DNA from: Maledivibacter halophilus | GTDB taxonomy: Bacteria > Bacillota > Clostridia > Peptostreptococcales > Caminicellaceae | Direction of reading: 5' to 3' | Length of the DNA stretch: 64,000 nt | NCBI RefSeq assembly: GCF_900167445.1 | Contig: NZ_FUZT01000013.1 | Location: 62,001-126,000, forward strand | Part shown: piece after piece, positions 33,321 to 41,214 of the stretch | How positions within the stretch are numbered: position 1 is the first letter of the stretch | Layout of the letters: each line of letters starts with the position of its first letter | The notes under the pieces: model-generated | What the model was told of the DNA's origin: nothing | The model's database searches: none | What the model saw: the letters and a program-made list of their open reading frames with translations, nothing else | Translations under genes and position numbers: made by a program

Positions 33321-33938
33321 ATGTTAGCAGAAAAAACACTAAAGAAATTTTTAGAAGAGACGGCTTCAAAGGCTCCTGTACCAGGAGGAGGAAGTATAGC
33401 AGCTATGAGTGGTGCAACCGCATATGCTCTTACAGAGATGGTAGCCAATCTTACAATTGGGAAAAAAGGATATGAAGAAGTCTCAGAAGAAATGTGTAAA
33501 ATATCAGATAGTGTAAGCAAGTTAAGAGAAGAGCTATTATATGATATTGATAGAGATGCTGCATCTTTTGATGATGTAATGAAGGCTTTTAAAATGCCTA
33601 AAGAAACTGATAAAGAAAAGCAAATTAGAAAAGAAGCTATTCAAAAAGGTTATAAAAAAGCGGCATTAGTGCCTTTAGAGGTATCAGAAAAAATATTAGG
33701 GTCAATGGAGCTCATTATTAAAGCAGTAGAGTGTGGAAATAAAAATGCTGTAACTGATGCAATAGTTGCAGTAATGATGGCTAGAACTGCAATACTTTCA
33801 GCATTATTTAATGTAAAAATAAATATAGGCTCAATAAAGGATGAGAAATTTGTAGAGGAAATCAAGAAAAAGATAGCAAGTATTGAAAACAGTGCAATAG
33901 AATTTGAGAAAAAAGTTTTTAATGGTGTAGAATTATAA
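33321..33938 (+). CDS. fchA: Formimidoyltetrahydrofolate cyclodeaminase
   Basis: It converts 5-formimino-THF to 5,10-methenyl-THF and ammonia. The 205-residue protein begins LKKFLEETASKAPVPGGGSIAAMSGATAYALTEMVANLTIGKKGYE, the hallmark of this family, and is all-helical (DRDAASFDDVMKAFKMPKET, NKNAVTDAIVAVMMARTAILSA). It acts with FtcD just upstream. Product methenyl-THF would go via cyclohydrolase to 10-formyl-THF, the substrate for Fhs run in reverse. Confidence 0.93.
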   Translation: MLAEKTLKKFLEETASKAPVPGGGSIAAMSGATAYALTEMVANLTIGKKGYEEVSEEMCKISDSVSKLREELLYDIDRDAASFDDVMKAFKMPKETDKEKQIRKEAIQKGYKKAALVPLEVSEKILGSMELIIKAVECGNKNAVTDAIVAVMMARTAILSALFNVKINIGSIKDEKFVEEIKKKIASIENSAIEFEKKVFNGVEL

Positions 33939-33960
33939 ATAATTAAAAAAGGATTGAGTT

Positions 33961-34785
33961 ATGGGAAAAAGAATGTTAACGCCTTTGGAAATAGCTAATG
34001 CTACTGTTGTTATAGGTGTAAAAAAAGCAAAACTAGCATCGTTACAAATGCTTTTGTTGGGTATTTTTGCTGGTATGTTTATAGGATTTGGAGCACACGC
34101 TGATATAACTGTTATGCAGACCATAGGTAAATTTGATATTGGATTTGCAAAATTCTTTGGGGCAGCTGTATTTCCAGTAGGATTAATGTTGGTGCTTATG
34201 GTAGGTGCTGAATTATTCACAGGTAATAATCTAATGACATTAGGATTGTTAGATAGAAAAATAACAGTAAAGCAAATGCTAAAAAATTGGGGATTAGTTT
34301 ATATTGGGAACTTTGTTGGTTCTATTGTATTAGCTTGGTTATTGAGGAAGTCAGGACTGTATATTTCACAAGATATGACAGCTAAGGCAATTGAAATTGC
34401 TGAAGCTAAAATGTCATTAACTTTTGTAGAAGCTTTTATTAGAGCTATTTTATGTAATATGCTGGTAGTACTTTCAGTATTGTTGGCTACTGCTTCAAAG
34501 GATGTAATAGGTAAGATATTTGCAATATGGTTTCCAATCATGTTGTTTGTTTTATCAGGTTTTGAACATAGTATAGCTAATATGTTTTTTATTCCGTTGG
34601 GAAAACTTGTAGGGTTTAATACTTTATGGACTACCATATGGATTAAGAATCTAATTCCAGTTACTTTAGGCAATATTGTTGGAGGAGCGATAATAGTACC
34701 TGTTGTATATTATTTATGCTATATATTGCCGTATAGTAAAGAAAATATAGAAAATCAAGAGATTAAAAGTGTTTCCCTTCAATAG
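33961..34785 (+). CDS. focA: Formate/nitrite (FNT) family channel, probably formate export
   Basis: This is an integral membrane pentameric channel of the FocA/NirC/FdhC family: 274 residues with six TM helices. Family elements are LGIFAGMFIGFGAHAD, GAAVFPVGLMLVLMVGAELFTGNNLM and the central FIRAILCNMLVVLSVLL, with FVLSGFEHSIANMFFIPLG. The last gene of the TRAP-fhs-ftcD-fchA block, it would release formate made by reverse Fhs. The context makes nitrite or hydrosulfide less likely. A terminator follows. Confidence 0.92.
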   Translation: MGKRMLTPLEIANATVVIGVKKAKLASLQMLLLGIFAGMFIGFGAHADITVMQTIGKFDIGFAKFFGAAVFPVGLMLVLMVGAELFTGNNLMTLGLLDRKITVKQMLKNWGLVYIGNFVGSIVLAWLLRKSGLYISQDMTAKAIEIAEAKMSLTFVEAFIRAILCNMLVVLSVLLATASKDVIGKIFAIWFPIMLFVLSGFEHSIANMFFIPLGKLVGFNTLWTTIWIKNLIPVTLGNIVGGAIIVPVVYYLCYILPYSKENIENQEIKSVSLQ

Positions 34786-34816
34786 ATTGTTTTTTATGTA
34801 TTTAGTAATACACATG

Positions 34817-34858
34817 AAAATTCAACAGTCATATTTATATATCTGTTGAATTTTTTTA
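34817..34858 (+). terminator. Terminator after the formimino/formate operon
   Basis: AAATTCAACAG and CTGTTGAATTTTTTT form the stem with a long T-run. Confidence 0.88.
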
Positions 34859-34904
34859 TTTTTCTTGAAAGGACTAGTCTGGAAGAAGAATTTGTCAACT
34901 TACA

Positions 34905-34957
34905 TTGTTAACAAAGTAAACAAAATAGTTGACAATAGAATTCTATTGAGTTACTAT
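34905..34957 (+). promoter_or_regulatory. BirA operator overlapping the bioY-bioB promoter
   Basis: TTGTTAAC (34905-34912), 15 bases, GTTGACAA (34928-34935) has the arm and spacer layout of BirA boxes. The right arm contains the -35 TTGACA (34929-34934), followed after 17 bases by TACTAT as -10. Binding of biotinyl-AMP-BirA would block the promoter. A further TTGTCAAC at 34892 may extend the site. Confidence 0.75.
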
Positions 34958-34992
34958 TATATATGTAATACATAAAAGAGGGGAGACTAATT

Positions 34993-35586
34993 ATGAAATT
35001 AAGTACACGAGATATGATTTTAGTAGCATTATTTGCAGCACTTACCGCTATAGGAGCCTATTTAGTTATTCCTACACAGCCAGTTCCATTTACTTTGCAG
35101 ATTTTATTTTCTATGTATGCTGGAGTATTCTTAGGAGCAAAATTAGGTTTTTTCTCACAGATTGTATATGTTCTAATGGGATTAGTTGGACTGCCTGTAT
35201 TTGCAGGAGGTGTAGGAGGGTTTTTTCATATACTGAAACCTACTTTTGGTTACCTGATTGGATTTATCTTATGTGCAGCTGTAATTGGAAAGATAACTGA
35301 AAATATTAGCAATCCTAAAGGATTTTTTGGATTTAGTAAAGTTTTTGGTGCAGGAGCATTAGGTCTTTTTACTGTTTATGCAGTTGGTGTTTCATATTTA
35401 TATGGAATAGTTAATTTTTATTTAGGAAGTACAATGTCTTTTAGCGCTGCATTGAAAACAGGTTTTTATCCATTTATAATACAAGATTTGATTAAGGTTG
35501 GCATTGTTTCCTTTACCTCAATTTTTGTTATACCGGCTATTAGAAGGGCAGGCTTTGTAAAGGAGTCTAAAAGCAATATCCAATGA
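34993..35586 (+). CDS. bioY: Biotin transporter substrate-specificity component BioY
   Basis: This is the S component of an ECF-type biotin importer. The 197-residue membrane protein opens STRDMILVALFAALTAIGAYLVIP and carries the BioY segments PVPFTLQILFSMYAGVFLGAKLGFFSQIVYVLMGLVGLPVFAGG and GGFFHILKPTFGYLIGFIL. About six TMs. AGAGGGGAG precedes the ATG. It is first in an operon with bioB behind a BirA box. No ECF T or A components are in the window. Confidence 0.95.
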   Translation: MKLSTRDMILVALFAALTAIGAYLVIPTQPVPFTLQILFSMYAGVFLGAKLGFFSQIVYVLMGLVGLPVFAGGVGGFFHILKPTFGYLIGFILCAAVIGKITENISNPKGFFGFSKVFGAGALGLFTVYAVGVSYLYGIVNFYLGSTMSFSAALKTGFYPFIIQDLIKVGIVSFTSIFVIPAIRRAGFVKESKSNIQ

Positions 35587-35616
35587 TAAAAATTAGGTAA
35601 AGGAGTTGTAACTAAT

Positions 35617-36594
35617 ATGAAAAATCTAATATTGGAAGTTGCAGAGAGAATATTAAGTGGTGGAAACATTAAGATGGAAGAAGCTTTAGAATTAATAAAT
35701 ATTGATGAAAATAATACAGAAGTATTAAAGGCTCTTTTTGAAGGTGCAAATAGTATAAGAAAAAAATTTGCTGGAAACAAGGCTGATTTATGTACAATAC
35801 TGAATACAAAGTCCGGGAAATGTTCTGAGGATTGTAAATTCTGTGCACAATCAATCCATTATAAAACGGGAGTAGATGAATATGAGCTTTTAGATTACAA
35901 TAAGATTTTAGAAAGAGCTAAGGAAATGGAACAGGAAGGAGCCCATAGATTTTCCCTTGTAACTAGTGGCAAAAGAATTAGTGGCAAGGATTTTAATAAA
36001 ATAGTGGATATCTATAAAAGACTAAATAGAGATACCAATTTAAAGCTTTGTGCTTCCCATGGTATAATAAGCTATGAACAGGCAGTAAAATTAAAAGAAG
36101 TTGGAGTGAGTATGTATCACCACAATATAGAAGCTTGTAAAGACTATTACAGTAAAATTTGTACAACCCATACCTATGAAGACAGAATAAAGACAATAGA
36201 GAATCTTTTAAATGCCGAGCTAGAGATTTGTTGTGGCGGTATAATAGGAATGGGAGAGGGTAATACTGAAAGAATAAAGATGGCCTTTGAAATAAAAAGC
36301 TTAGGTGTTAAATCCATACCTTTAAATGTACTTAATCCTGTTGAAGGAACTCCCCTTGAAAATAGAATCCCCTTATCTCCTAACGAAATTTTAAAGACCA
36401 TGGCCTTATTTAGATATATAATACCAGATTGTTATTTAAGATATGCCGGTGGTAGAATGGCATTAAAGGAAAAGCAAAATATAGGATTTAAAGCAGGAGT
36501 AAATGCAGCTTTAGTGGGAAATTATTTGACAACTATAGGAAATAAAATAGTTGACGATAAAAGGATGATTATTTGTGAAGGCTTTGAGATATAA
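35617..36594 (+). CDS. bioB: Biotin synthase (radical SAM)
   Basis: It converts dethiobiotin to biotin. The radical-SAM motif is CSEDCKFC, followed by AQSIHYKTGVDEY, then EGAHRFSLVTSGKR, YHHNIEACKDYYSKICTTHTYEDR and CCGGIIGMGEGNTERIKMAFEIKSLGVKSIPLNVLNPVEGTP. Length 325, normal. It is 30 bases after bioY and shares its BirA control. bioA, bioD and bioF are not adjacent, so the cell may take up biotin or dethiobiotin. Confidence 0.96.
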   Translation: MKNLILEVAERILSGGNIKMEEALELINIDENNTEVLKALFEGANSIRKKFAGNKADLCTILNTKSGKCSEDCKFCAQSIHYKTGVDEYELLDYNKILERAKEMEQEGAHRFSLVTSGKRISGKDFNKIVDIYKRLNRDTNLKLCASHGIISYEQAVKLKEVGVSMYHHNIEACKDYYSKICTTHTYEDRIKTIENLLNAELEICCGGIIGMGEGNTERIKMAFEIKSLGVKSIPLNVLNPVEGTPLENRIPLSPNEILKTMALFRYIIPDCYLRYAGGRMALKEKQNIGFKAGVNAALVGNYLTTIGNKIVDDKRMIICEGFEI

Positions 36595-36636
36595 ATAAAA
36601 AATATAGCGTTTTTATGGAATGTATATGTTTCTTAG

Positions 36637-36674
36637 TCGCAGAAATGATATGATGTCATTTCTGCGAATTTTTT
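36637..36674 (+). terminator. Terminator after bioB
   Basis: TCGCAGAAATGA and TCATTTCTGCGA form a perfect 12-bp stem, then ATTTTTTAT. Confidence 0.9.
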
Positions 36675-36846
36675 ATATAATTATTTACCCCCAAAATTTC
36701 ATTTGAAATTAAATATTTAATTTACTAGCACAACTGGTTAAATTATTATTTTGTGCAGGTTCTATAGATAAAAATTTCTAATGTAATTTATTTTTTTATT
36801 AAAACATATTAAAAAATTCAATAAATACTGTTTATGTAAGAGAAGT
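36675..36846 (+). other. AT-rich intergenic DNA, no gene
   Basis: Nothing coding is seen. Bases 36694-36745 weakly resemble 2143-2196 and 48498-48546, a possible degenerate dispersed repeat. Confidence 0.3.
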
Positions 36847-36875
36847 TTGACATTTGTTATTACATAAGATACTAT
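36847..36875 (+). promoter_or_regulatory. Promoter and candidate operator of the SorC-type regulator gene
   Basis: TTGACA (36847-36852), 17 bases, TACTAT (36870-36875). The spacer contains TTGTTATTACA at 36854-36864, which recurs at the same offset in the dhaL promoter. Confidence 0.65.
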
Positions 36876-37031
36876 TAAGTAAAACATAATGTGCTCAAAT
36901 GGATTATTTAAAATTTAACAGACTTATGTTTCTGGCGATTGCTTGTTATAGATAGTAGTATTAGACTAATAAAAGTCAGAGAATACTATATATCTATAGG
37001 TGATAGAAGAAATTCTATAAGGAGGAAAGCA

Positions 37032-37976
37032 ATGATTACCGATGAGAATGAAGTATTAAAGCTAGTAGAAGTTGCCCGGATGTATTATGAAGAAAATATG
37101 ACACAATCTGATATAGCTAAAAAACTTAAAGTATCTAGACCACTTGTAAGTAAAATGCTTAGAAAGGCCAGAGAAATGGGTATAGTTCATATTCAGATAA
37201 AATCACCATATATTAATAATAGTCTATTAATGGGACAGCTTATAAATTTATTTAATCTAAGGGGCGGAATAATTGTACCTAAAGCAAATACAGAATATTT
37301 AACACAGCAGTTGATATTAAATCACGCCTTTAATTATGTTAGGGATATTTTGCCAGATGTTAAAGCGTTAGGGTTAGGTTGGGGGTATACATTAGGTGAA
37401 CTTATGGAAAAAATAGAGAGAAGTGAGATGTCTTCTAATTACCAAGGGGCGGTATGTCCATTGATTGGTAATGCTTCAATACCTAATAGAGGTTATCATC
37501 CGAATGAGTTAACCAGAGTTTTTGCTGAAAAGTCAGGGTTTAAACCTTATTATTTATATGCGCCTGCTTTTCCTGCAACTTTACAGGAAAGGGATCTTTT
37601 TATTAATACAGATAATTATAGAGAAATATATCAGTTATGGTCAAAGCTAGATAATATTATTATTAGTATAGGATCTTATCCATCTGTTCCAGATCAAGCA
37701 ACTGCTTTACGATTTGGTAAGGCTTTAACTGAAAGAAAAGCTGTTGGGATGATTCTCTCCTATTACTTTGACAAAGAAGGAAACATTATAGAAGGAGAAA
37801 ATGATTATGCTATACATATACCGTTAGATAAAATAAGAGAAGTAAAAAAGGTTGTTGGAATATGCTCTAGCAGTAGTAGTATACAAAGTGTTTACGGAGC
37901 ATTAAGAACTGGATATATAACTCATTTGATTACAGATGAAAAAACTGCTATAGATTTAATAAAATTTAAAATATAA
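37032..37976 (+). CDS. SorC/LsrR-family transcriptional regulator
   Basis: This is a DNA-binding regulator with an N-terminal HTH (VARMYYEENMTQSDIAKKLKVSRPLVSKMLRKAREMGIV) and a C-terminal phosphosugar-binding domain of the SorC/DeoR type (ALGLGWGYTLGELME, YAPAFPATLQERDLF, IISIGSYP, VVGICSSSSSIQSVYGALRTGYITHLITDEKTA). Length 314 from ATG 37032, after AGGAGG; the frame runs open to 36939 without a good start. Relatives include LsrR and SorC, inducible by phosphorylated sugars. Matching promoter motifs suggest it controls itself and the dhaL-dhaK-lsrF genes downstream. Confidence 0.9.
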   Translation: MITDENEVLKLVEVARMYYEENMTQSDIAKKLKVSRPLVSKMLRKAREMGIVHIQIKSPYINNSLLMGQLINLFNLRGGIIVPKANTEYLTQQLILNHAFNYVRDILPDVKALGLGWGYTLGELMEKIERSEMSSNYQGAVCPLIGNASIPNRGYHPNELTRVFAEKSGFKPYYLYAPAFPATLQERDLFINTDNYREIYQLWSKLDNIIISIGSYPSVPDQATALRFGKALTERKAVGMILSYYFDKEGNIIEGENDYAIHIPLDKIREVKKVVGICSSSSSIQSVYGALRTGYITHLITDEKTAIDLIKFKI

Positions 37977-37993
37977 AGTAAAGAGGTCTATAT

Positions 37994-38021
37994 GCCACGG
38001 TTATGAAACCGTGGTTTTTTT
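37994..38021 (+). terminator. Terminator after the SorC-type regulator
   Basis: CCACGGTT, a four-base loop, AACCGTGG and a T7 run. Confidence 0.92.
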
Positions 38022-38049
38022 GATGGAGAAAACTAAATCTCGAAACATA

Positions 38050-38078
38050 TTTACAATTGTTATTACAAATGTTATAAT
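38050..38078 (+). promoter_or_regulatory. Promoter and candidate operator of the dhaL-dhaK-lsrF operon
   Basis: TTTACA (38050-38055), 17 bases, TATAAT (38073-38078). TTGTTATTACA at 38057-38067 starts seven bases after the -35 start, exactly as in the regulator's own promoter. Confidence 0.7.
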
Positions 38079-38111
38079 TATGTTACTAATGTATAGGAGG
38101 GCGTGTGACAT

Positions 38112-38732
38112 ATGTTATACTCTTCAGATTGGAAACGGATTTTAATGGCTTCTGCCCACTTAATAAAAGAAAATTCTAAGATGTTATCTGAACTTGATTC
38201 AATAGTTGGCGATGGAGACCATGGAGTTACAGTTAATAAAATAGCAAATATTATGGAAAGCACTATTGAAAATTGGAATGATAGCAAACTTAGTATTAAG
38301 GAAATATTAGAGGAGATTGGGTGGAAAATCATGGGGGCCAATGGCGGTTCTGCGGGACCTTTATTGGGAACATTATTTATAGGTCTAGCTAATGGACTAA
38401 AGAATGAAAGAGAAGTTGATAAGACAGTATTAAAGAAGATGTTTATTTCTGCTTTAGAGGCTATGGAAGAAATATCAGATGCTAGAGTAGGAGATAAGAC
38501 AATGATGGATGTTTTGATTCCTGTAGTAGAGAATATTAAAAATTCAGATGCAGATATTCCTATGATGTTAAAGGAAGTAGCTAAAGTGGCAAAAGAAGCA
38601 TCAGATAATACAGTTAAATATATTGCAAAATTTGGGAGAGCTAAAAACTTAAAGGAAAAAAGTATTGGACATAAAGACCCTGGAGCAGTATCTTTATCAT
38701 TACTATTTATAGGTTTTGCCCAAGGTCTGTAA
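38112..38732 (+). CDS. dhaL: DhaL-type kinase subunit (ADP/ATP-binding)
   Basis: This is the nucleotide-binding subunit of a dihydroxyacetone-kinase-type enzyme. The metal-binding aspartates are in LDSIVGDGDHGVTVNKI; further family motifs are GANGGSAGPLLGTLFIGLANGL, DARVGDKTMMDVLIPVVENI and GRAKNLKEKSIGHKDPGAVSLSLLF. It has 206 residues, close to E. coli DhaL. AGGAGGG precedes the ATG by ten bases. No PTS-type DhaM is nearby, so phosphoryl donor (PEP via DhaM or ATP) is open. It leads the operon with dhaK and an LsrF homologue. Confidence 0.9.
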   Translation: MLYSSDWKRILMASAHLIKENSKMLSELDSIVGDGDHGVTVNKIANIMESTIENWNDSKLSIKEILEEIGWKIMGANGGSAGPLLGTLFIGLANGLKNEREVDKTVLKKMFISALEAMEEISDARVGDKTMMDVLIPVVENIKNSDADIPMMLKEVAKVAKEASDNTVKYIAKFGRAKNLKEKSIGHKDPGAVSLSLLFIGFAQGL

Positions 38733-38817
38733 TGTGAACTGTTTTGTGATATGAGGTGTCATTTAAATCAAGGACTGTAGTCCTAGTGATTTTTTATAAT
38801 AAAAGGGGGAGTTTCAT

Positions 38818-39816
38818 ATGAAAATGAAAAAATTCATTAACAATCCTGAGAATTTGACACAAGAGCTTTTAGAAGGACTTGTTTTATCTAATCCTGATAT
38901 TATTGAATTGACAGATAGCAAGCTAGTTGTAAATAAAGAGCTAAAAAATTCAGATAGAGTTACAATTGTAACTCTAGGAGGAACGGGACATGAGCCTGCT
39001 TTAAGTGGTTTTGTTGGAGAAGGTATGGTTGATATTTCAGTTCCAGGAGATATTTTTGCTGCTCCAGGACCACAAGCTTGTATTGAAGCTATTAAAATGG
39101 CAGATAAGGGTAAAGGTGTACTATTTGTTGTACTTAATCATGCAGGGGATATGCTTACAGGCAAATTGACTATGAAGTTAGTGGAAAAAGAAGGAATTAA
39201 TGTCAAGAAGGTTGTTACACAGGAGGACATATCAAATGCACCTAGAGAGAGAGCAGAGGATAGAAGGGGATTAGTGGGATGTGTGCCACTTTATAAGATT
39301 GCTGGTGCAGCTGCATCACAAGGAAAGTCCTTAGAAGAGGTTGCTGCTATAGCTCAAAGATTTGCAGATAATAGTGCAACATTGGCTGTTGCAGCACGTG
39401 GAGCTACTCATCCTGCAACGGGAAGTGTGATTTCTACATTAGGAGAAGATGAAATAGAAATTGGTATGGGACAGCATGGTGAAGGCGGTGGGGGACGCAT
39501 GAAGATGAAAACTGCCGACGAAGTAGCAGTAATTATGATGGATAAATTGTTAAAGGATTTGGATATTAAATCAGGAGAAAAAATAATGGTTATTATCAAT
39601 GGAACTGGAGCCACAACCCTCATGGAACAATTAATCGTTTATAGAAAATGTCATAAGTACTTAGAAGAAAAGGGTATAGAGATTGTTGCTAGAGCCGTAG
39701 GCGAAATTCTTACTGTTCAGGAAATGGCAGGATTTCAAATGTTTATAGCGAGAATGGATGAAGAATTAGTGGATTATTGGAATGCTCCTTGTAGGACTCC
39801 ATACCTCACAAGATAG
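38818..39816 (+). CDS. dhaK: DhaK-type kinase subunit (substrate-binding)
   Basis: This subunit binds a short keto-sugar covalently through histidine. It has GGTGHEPALSGFVGEGMVD (His58), NHAGD (Asp111) and EIGMGQHGEGG with His220, corresponding to the hemiaminal-forming His and its acid/base partners in DhaK. Length 332, somewhat shorter than 356-residue E. coli DhaK. GGGGGAG precedes the ATG. Because the next gene is LsrF-like and the regulator is LsrR-like, the substrate may be a branched or longer keto compound rather than dihydroxyacetone; this is an inference. Confidence 0.9.
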   Translation: MKMKKFINNPENLTQELLEGLVLSNPDIIELTDSKLVVNKELKNSDRVTIVTLGGTGHEPALSGFVGEGMVDISVPGDIFAAPGPQACIEAIKMADKGKGVLFVVLNHAGDMLTGKLTMKLVEKEGINVKKVVTQEDISNAPRERAEDRRGLVGCVPLYKIAGAAASQGKSLEEVAAIAQRFADNSATLAVAARGATHPATGSVISTLGEDEIEIGMGQHGEGGGGRMKMKTADEVAVIMMDKLLKDLDIKSGEKIMVIINGTGATTLMEQLIVYRKCHKYLEEKGIEIVARAVGEILTVQEMAGFQMFIARMDEELVDYWNAPCRTPYLTR

Positions 39817-39827
39817 GAGGAAAACTG

Positions 39828-40709
39828 ATGGCAGATAAGGATGGAAATATTTTGGCAAAGAATTATGGTATAGGGATACCTACCCCAAAGCAGTATTTTC
39901 ATGTTAAGGGCATGGATCACGTTGACTGGGGAATGAAAAATCGTTTATCTAAGATATTTAATCCCAAAACGGGGAAGGCAGTTATGCTGGCCTTTGATCA
40001 TGGATATATGATGGGTTCAACAGCAGGTTTGGAGAGATTAGATTTATCTATTCCTCCTTTAATAGAATATGCAGATGTTTTAATGGCAACAAGGGGAGGC
40101 CTTAGATCTTCAATATTACCTAATCATAATAAAGCAATAGCATTACGTTGTACCGCAGGTAGTTCAGTAATAAAAGAGGATATGAGTCATGAAGTCATAG
40201 GGGTTGATATTGAAGATGCTATTCGAATGAATGCAAGTTGTATGGCAGTTCAAGTATTCATAGGAGCTTCAGGAGAATGTGAGACTATAAGTAATCTTGT
40301 TAATACAATAGATATGGGTAACAGGTATGGAATTCCAGTTTTAGGGGTTGTGGCAGTTGGTAAGGAAATGGAACGTACAACTAGATATTTTCTTTTAGCC
40401 ACTAGAATAATAGCAGAGCTTGGAGCACATATTATTAAGACCTATTATTGCCAGGAATTTGAGAAGATTACTGCTGCGTGTCCTGTTCCGATTGTAATAG
40501 CAGGAGGTAAAAAGGTTCCAGAGGACAAAGCACTGGAAATTGTTTATAGGGCTATACAAGAGGGTGCAGCGGGAGTAGATATGGGAAGAAATGTTTTCCA
40601 GGCAGAAAATCCAAAGGCAATGCTCAGGGCAATAAGGAGTATTGTACATGAGGGATATAATCAAGAAAAAGCTTTCAAATTATATAATTCATTAAAAAGA
40701 GATGAATAA
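39828..40709 (+). CDS. lsrF: LsrF-like class I aldolase/thiolase
   Basis: The 293-residue protein closely resembles LsrF (3-hydroxy-5-phosphonooxypentane-2,4-dione thiolase of AI-2 degradation). Shared stretches are DWGMKNRLSKIFNPKTGKAVMLAFDHGY, GLERLDLSI, ADVLMATRGGLRS, ATRIIAELGAHIIKTYYCQEFEKI with the Schiff-base Lys in IIKTYY, and CPVPIVIAGGKKVPEDKALEI...GAAGVDMGRNVFQAENP. It follows dhaK by 11 bases with AGGAGG. It should cleave a phosphorylated keto compound, possibly with CoA. Other DeoC/FbaB-type aldolases are alternatives, but the similarity to LsrF is the strongest. Confidence 0.88.
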   Translation: MADKDGNILAKNYGIGIPTPKQYFHVKGMDHVDWGMKNRLSKIFNPKTGKAVMLAFDHGYMMGSTAGLERLDLSIPPLIEYADVLMATRGGLRSSILPNHNKAIALRCTAGSSVIKEDMSHEVIGVDIEDAIRMNASCMAVQVFIGASGECETISNLVNTIDMGNRYGIPVLGVVAVGKEMERTTRYFLLATRIIAELGAHIIKTYYCQEFEKITAACPVPIVIAGGKKVPEDKALEIVYRAIQEGAAGVDMGRNVFQAENPKAMLRAIRSIVHEGYNQEKAFKLYNSLKRDE

Positions 40710-40804
40710 TTTGGGCTGTAAAAAATTTATTATGATATGAGAATTTGTGAAACTAGCTAAGCATATATTGTAATAATTATGTATGAATAAGGGGGAGATT
40801 CTTG

Positions 40805-41122
40805 GTGGCTAAATTTATGCATGTAGGAGTACCTATAAAAAATAAGCAACCTAATGAGATATATTTAAAAAATTTAAAGGTTTATGTAACAGATCCAGAA
40901 GATCATGAGCTTAAATTTGAGTATCTTCGATATGAGAAAGATACTCCATTACCTGAAATTATGCAAAATAATCCCCATGTTGCTTATAAAGTAGATAGTA
41001 TAGAGGAAATGGCAAAAGGAGCAAAGATAATTGTTGAACCCTTTGATGCCGATAAAAATATAAAAATTGCTTTTATTGTTAAAGACGGGGTAGTATTTGA
41101 ACTGATGGAAGAAAAGGAATAG
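40805..41122 (+). CDS. Small VOC/glyoxalase-like protein in the dha-lsrF operon
   Basis: A 105-residue protein starting at GTG 40805 (seven bases after GGGGGAG; TTG 40802 is the alternative). MHVGVPIKNKQPNEIYLKNLKVYVTDPEDHELKFEYLRYEKD suggests a single vicinal-oxygen-chelate beta-alpha-beta-beta-beta module, with His7 and Glu103 (FELMEE) as possible metal ligands. It stands where lsr operons carry the isomerase LsrG, so it could isomerise the phosphorylated intermediate; this is inference. The family call is from fold-like pattern only. Confidence 0.6.
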   Translation: MAKFMHVGVPIKNKQPNEIYLKNLKVYVTDPEDHELKFEYLRYEKDTPLPEIMQNNPHVAYKVDSIEEMAKGAKIIVEPFDADKNIKIAFIVKDGVVFELMEEKE

Positions 41123-41135
41123 ATACAAAGATAGA

Positions 41136-41177
41136 TTAAAGGGAGTGTCTCGTTATACTGAGATACTCCCTTTAAAA
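41136..41177. terminator. Bidirectional terminator between convergent genes
   Basis: TTAAAGGGAGTGTCTC and GAGATACTCCCTTTAA form a stem of about 16 bp with A and T tracts on either side. Confidence 0.92.
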
Positions 41178-41214
41178 GGTGTGTAATATTATTTTAAAGT
41201 TTTGTTTTTGAATA

